From contig NZ_QMEY01000004.1 of NCBI RefSeq assembly GCF_003315795.1, positions 310,001 through 374,000 on the forward strand: a stretch of 64,000 nt of DNA, given 5' to 3'. The translations under genes and the position numbers were made by a program. This DNA is from Spongiactinospora rosea. GTDB lineage: Bacteria > Actinomycetota > Actinomycetes > Streptosporangiales > Streptosporangiaceae. This document shows, one piece after another, positions 60,846-64,000 of the stretch; the stretch's first letter is position 1; each line of letters starts with the position of its first letter. The notes beneath the pieces were generated by a model. The model had not been told where the DNA came from, searched no databases, and saw only the letters and a list, made by a program, of their open reading frames with translations.

Positions 60846-61913
60846 GTGGATCCTGAGATCGCGATCGTGGAACGCTCTGGAGAGCCTCCCGCCCTCATAC
60901 GCCCGGGACAGCTGATCACCGACCTGCGCGGCGCGGGCGCGCTGGAGCGCTGGACCCACGCCGCTTCGGCGGCCGACGGCGTGTGCACCGTACGCCTGAC
61001 CGCCGGCGTCGATCCCCTCCAGATCGCCGCCGACCTCGGCGACCGCGGCCATCTCGTCTCGCCCAACCACGTCTTCGTGGGGCAGCCGCTGTGGTTCGGC
61101 GGCCCGGCCTCCCGCGCGGTCCCGGCCGAACCGATCGCCTGGACGCCCGGCCCAGGGGCTCCCGGCGGGCCACAGATCGCCGTGCTCGACACCGGCATCA
61201 CCGAGCATCCCTGGTGGAAGCCCGCCCCGTGGTTCGGCGAGGTCGGCATGAGCGCCGCCGAACTGGCCGACGCCGACCACGACGGCCGGCTCGATCCCCA
61301 GGCCGGGCACGGCACGTTCATCGCGGGGCTGCTGGTACGGCGGGCGCCCGGCGTACGGCTGCGCGTGCTGAAGGTCCTGGACGGCAACGGCATCGGCGAC
61401 GAGGCCCGGGTGCTGCGCGCCCTGCACCGGCTTCGGCACGACCCTCCGGGGATACTCAACCTCTCCTTCGGCGGGCACACGCCGGGCGACCGGCCCCCGC
61501 CGCTGCTGGGCGCGGCGCTGGCCGGGCTGGCCGAGTCCGGCACGGTGGCCGTCGCCTGCGCAGGCAACACGCCCTCTGCGCGGCCGTTCTGGCCCGCCGC
61601 GCTGCCCGGGGTGATCGCCGTGGGCGCGCTCGACACCGCCGAACTCGCCCCGGCCCCGTTCACCGCGCACGGGCCGTGGGTCGACGCCTGCGCCCGGGGG
61701 GAGTGGCTGGCCAGCAGCTTCCTGGACATCGGGGGGTTTCGCGGGTACGCCCGCTGGAGCGGCACCTCCTTCGCCGCCGCCCTGGTCAGCGCCGCCATCG
61801 CCGAGGTCGCCCGGCACGGCTGCGTCCCCGCGGAGGCCGCCGCGGACGTGCTCGACCCTGATCGCGGTGAGCGGATGCCCGGCCTCGGCGTCGTCGTCCC
61901 GGCCCGGTTGTGA
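60846..61913 (+). CDS. Cytosolic S8 (subtilisin) family protease
   Basis: 355-aa subtilase. Asp115 in AVLDTGI, His155 in GHGTFIAG, oxyanion Asn241 in CAGN, and Ser308 in SGTSFAAAL complete the site. The N-terminal 100 residues are a short pro-like domain (PLQIAADLGDRGHLVSPNHV); no signal peptide or membrane anchor is visible, so the enzyme is probably intracellular. GTG at 60846 after GGAG. First gene of a four-gene set with a sigma factor and a TPR protein, suggesting regulated proteolysis. Confidence 0.92.
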   Translation: MDPEIAIVERSGEPPALIRPGQLITDLRGAGALERWTHAASAADGVCTVRLTAGVDPLQIAADLGDRGHLVSPNHVFVGQPLWFGGPASRAVPAEPIAWTPGPGAPGGPQIAVLDTGITEHPWWKPAPWFGEVGMSAAELADADHDGRLDPQAGHGTFIAGLLVRRAPGVRLRVLKVLDGNGIGDEARVLRALHRLRHDPPGILNLSFGGHTPGDRPPPLLGAALAGLAESGTVAVACAGNTPSARPFWPAALPGVIAVGALDTAELAPAPFTAHGPWVDACARGEWLASSFLDIGGFRGYARWSGTSFAAALVSAAIAEVARHGCVPAEAAADVLDPDRGERMPGLGVVVPARL

Positions 61914-61958
61914 GCGGCGGCCATGGAGGATGCGTTGGAGGATGCCTTGGAGGAGCGC

Positions 61959-62525
61959 ATGCACGACGTGCGGCCCGGCGACCTGCTGGTCGCCGCCGCC
62001 CACGGCGACCAGCAGGCGTGGGACGCGCTGGTGAGCAGGTTCGGGGCGGCGATGTGGTCCACCGCGAGGGCGTGCGGCCTGGGGGCGGCCGACGCGGAGG
62101 ACGCCGTACAGGCCGCCTGGCTGCGGCTGCTGGAGAGCATGGGGGGCATCCGCGAGCCGCATGCCGTGGGCCTGTGGCTGGTCACCACCACCCGCAGGGA
62201 GGCGATCCGGCTGGCGGGGCGGCGACGCCGCGAACACCCCGCACCCGCCCCTGCGGAGGAGCCCGCGCACGCGGCCCGCACGGCCGTACCGGACATCGCC
62301 TCGGCGGTGCTCGACGCCGATGAGGCGGGGCGGCTGTGGCGGGCGGTGGAGTCCATGAACGAGCCCTGCCGCTCGCTGCTGCGGCTGATGGCCACGGCCC
62401 CGGACGCCGGGACGCAGCGGCTGGCCGCACGGCTGGGCATGCCCCCGGGCAGTGTGGGGCCGACGCGGGCGCGCTGCCTGCGCCGGTTGCGGACGATCGT
62501 GGAGACCCGGGAGGCGGCCCGATGA
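61959..62525 (+). CDS. RNA polymerase sigma-70-like (ECF-type) factor
   Basis: 188-aa sigma factor. Region 2 is DLLVAAAHGDQQAWDALVSRFGAAMWSTARACG...EDAVQAAWLRLLE; region 4 is at the end (PCRSLLRLMATAPDAGTQRLAARLGMPPGSVGPTRARCLRRLRTIV). I prefer ATG 61959, behind GGAGGAG; an in-frame ATG at 61923 has no site and would add an acidic repeat EDALEDALEE. No classic anti-sigma factor is adjacent. Its stop overlaps the next start. Confidence 0.88.
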   Translation: MHDVRPGDLLVAAAHGDQQAWDALVSRFGAAMWSTARACGLGAADAEDAVQAAWLRLLESMGGIREPHAVGLWLVTTTRREAIRLAGRRRREHPAPAPAEEPAHAARTAVPDIASAVLDADEAGRLWRAVESMNEPCRSLLRLMATAPDAGTQRLAARLGMPPGSVGPTRARCLRRLRTIVETREAAR

Positions 62526-62971
62526 CCGGCGACGACCTGCTGATCGCGGCACTGCACCTGGCCGCCTCGCGCGATCCGGTGCCGGGCCACGTCACCGGCT
62601 CGGCCAGGGACGCCTACCGGCTACGGGTACCGGGCGCGGTCACCGCCCGGCCGATCCCCGCTCCCCCGCCCATCGGCACACGCGCGGGGACGGGCGACTG
62701 CCGGCGGCTGCGGTACGCCGCGGACGGGCTGATCGTGGACATGGAGGTCGTGGTGGGCGCGGGCGCGATCGACATGGCGGGCCGGGTGAGCCCGCACCCG
62801 GGCCCCGGCGGCCACCTAGAGATCCGCACCCTCCACGACACCCACCCCCGCCCCCTGCCCGACACCGGCCAGTTCGCGGCCTGCGGCCTCCCCCCGGGCT
62901 GGTACAGCATCGTCTGCCACCGGGACACCCGCCCCCCGGTCGCAACCACCTGGACCCGCCTCGGCCGCTGA
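62522..62971 (+). CDS. Hypothetical protein coupled to the sigma factor
   Basis: 149-aa protein of unknown family. A short helical start (LLIAALHLAASRDPVPGHVTGSARDAY) resembles the beginning of some anti-sigma-like proteins. It is followed by a beta-rich domain (LIVDMEVVVGAGAIDMAGRV, LEIRTLHDTHPRPLPDTGQFAACGLPPGWYSIVCH) suggesting a transthyretin-like sandwich. The ATG at 62522 overlaps the sigma stop (ATGA). Tight coupling makes a regulator of the sigma factor plausible. Confidence 0.8.
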   Translation: MTGDDLLIAALHLAASRDPVPGHVTGSARDAYRLRVPGAVTARPIPAPPPIGTRAGTGDCRRLRYAADGLIVDMEVVVGAGAIDMAGRVSPHPGPGGHLEIRTLHDTHPRPLPDTGQFAACGLPPGWYSIVCHRDTRPPVATTWTRLGR

Positions 62972-62981
62972 GGAACCCACC

Positions 62982-64000
62982 ATGCCAACCCCAAACAATC
63001 CCCCCACCCCAGGCGAAACCGCCCCACACCCCCTCCCCAACGAGGTCGCGAGCGCCTCCACGGTCCCGGGCGAGAAAGCTGTACGGACGGGCGGCGCGCC
63101 ACCCGGGCACTCCCCCACCCCCGGCAACACGCCGCCCGGGCGGCCCGCTGCCCCCGGCAACGCGCTGCTCGGCCGATCCGCAGAGCCTGGCACGGACGAT
63201 GTACGGGAGCCCGGCGACGGCCTGCCCGGGTGGGTGGTCGAGGCGGGTGGGGTGTTGGCGGCGGCGTGGCGGGCCGTGGTGGAGAGTGCGGTGGATCCCG
63301 TGGTGAGCCGGTGGCGGGCCGGGGAGGTGCTCGCGGTGACCCAAGGGGAGGGGGATCTCGCGGCGCGGGTGGTGGCGAGGCGGGCGCTGGCGCTGGCAGC
63401 GCGGGAGTTGGGGGATCTGCCGCTGGCGGAGGAGGAGTTGCGGCGGGCCGTACAGGAGGGTGCGGCGGCGGCACCGCAGCCGACCGCTCAGGCGCGGCTG
63501 TCGCTGGTCACCGTGCTCACCGAGCTGGGCCGCCCCGCTCAGGCGCTGGAGGTGGCCGACGCCGCCGAGCCGTACCTGTGCCGCGCCGAACGCGCCAAGC
63601 TGGACACCCAGCGCGCGGTGGCGCTGAGCCGCCTGGGCCGGTTCGGTGAGGCGGTGCGGTGCTGCGACCACGCGGTGCGCGTACTCACGCCACCCGCCGG
63701 CCCGACCGCCGGCACCGGAGAAGACGACCTGCGGTTCCTCGCCGGGGCGCTGCTGAACCGCGGGATCACCGCGGCCTACCTGGGCGATCCGCGCGCCGCC
63801 CAGGACGACCTGGAGCGCTGCGCCGAGCTGGCCGCGACCGTCGGCCTCGGCCATGTCACCGCGCTGGCCAGGGCCAACCTGCCGTTCGTGGCGGCCAGGC
63901 GGGGCGACATCGGCGGGGCCTTCGCGCACTACCGCGACGCGGAGGAGGCGCTGGCCGCCTACCCCGAACGGCTGGCCACGATGCGCTGCGACCTCGCCGG
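62982..64000 (+). CDS. TPR-repeat protein (C-terminus outside window)
   Basis: At least 339 aa from ATG 62982 behind GAGGAA, running off the right edge. The first 80 residues are a low-complexity Pro/Gly-rich stretch. From about residue 110, TPR-like helical pairs repeat (LALAARELGDLPLAEEELRRAV, LVTVLTELGRPAQALEVADAA, AVALSRLGRFGEAVRCCDHAV, NRGITAAYLGDPRAAQDDLERC, GDIGGAFAHYRDAEEAL). In similar actinobacterial loci with S8 protease and sigma genes, such proteins continue into a CHAT (caspase-like) domain; that part is not visible here. Confidence 0.82.
   Translation, partial: MPTPNNPPTPGETAPHPLPNEVASASTVPGEKAVRTGGAPPGHSPTPGNTPPGRPAAPGNALLGRSAEPGTDDVREPGDGLPGWVVEAGGVLAAAWRAVVESAVDPVVSRWRAGEVLAVTQGEGDLAARVVARRALALAARELGDLPLAEEELRRAVQEGAAAAPQPTAQARLSLVTVLTELGRPAQALEVADAAEPYLCRAERAKLDTQRAVALSRLGRFGEAVRCCDHAVRVLTPPAGPTAGTGEDDLRFLAGALLNRGITAAYLGDPRAAQDDLERCAELAATVGLGHVTALARANLPFVAARRGDIGGAFAHYRDAEEALAAYPERLATMRCDLA

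Noticed and set aside
60717..62552. Minus-strand frames over the subtilase and sigma genes
   Set aside because: No ribosome site or domains; forward genes are clear.

Overview
The window is high-GC DNA (about 70 percent or more by eye) from an actinomycete. Supporting signs are frequent GTG and TTG starts, purine-rich Shine-Dalgarno boxes, many ATGA/GTGA start-stop overlaps, and a conserved actinobacterial core: ahpE, a DUF3052 gene, aceE, the regulator fasR, then fabD-fabH-acpP-fabF-accD6 and a DUF3145 gene. This order resembles the Mycobacterium ahpE-aceE-fabD-kasA-accD6 region, but with fabH inside the cluster as in Streptomyces. A Streptosporangiales-type genome fits best; this is inference, and no rRNA is present to test it.

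Layout. 1-8.95 kb: HrpA helicase (3' end outside the window), a secreted S15/CocE-type peptidase, the RNA polymerase recycling helicase HelD, and a divergent FkbM methyltransferase. 8.95-16.3 kb: a flavin reductase, then a tightly coupled six-gene operon read leftwards: GntR/UTRA regulator, AprB-like ferredoxin, substrate-binding lipoprotein with a NosL-like tail, ABC permease, ABC ATPase, and an AprA-like flavoprotein fused to HEAT repeats. I regard this as the most likely undescribed system here: import of a small (perhaps sulfur) compound coupled to a flavoprotein/ferredoxin redox step. 16.5-32.3 kb: accessory genes. These are a TetR-dehydrogenase pair, an HTH/TPR protein facing two small proteins across a decamer repeat array, an MFS-propeller pair, a secreted N,N-dimethylformamidase-like enzyme, an S1 protease, a leaderless ArsR gene facing a His-rich membrane protein, Nudix, VOC/MarR and CPBP genes.

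32.4-34.3 kb: a NarL-type two-component system. 34.3-39.35 kb: a lower-GC patch with a hypothetical protein, a second Nudix, a broken DUF4240 gene, a subtilase and about 1.15 kb of degenerate DNA that abuts the 3' end of a tRNA-Val(UAC) gene; it looks like an old island. 39.4-46 kb: ROK kinase, zinc-ribbon protein, AhpE, DUF3052, YjbQ, DUF1918 and the pyruvate dehydrogenase E1 gene aceE. 46-51.7 kb: a MacAB-like efflux system (fusion protein, ATPase, FtsX-type permease), a divergent OmpR-type two-component system and a duplicated-motif lipoprotein.

51.7-52 kb holds TnpB-element end hairpins without a transposase. A WYL regulator and a DUF350 protein follow, then fasR and the fatty-acid synthase II operon with accD6 (53.7-60 kb), closed by a 19-bp terminator stem. 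The right end (60.7-64 kb) is a second candidate system: a cytosolic subtilase, a sigma-70-like factor, a small unknown protein and a TPR protein cut by the window edge.
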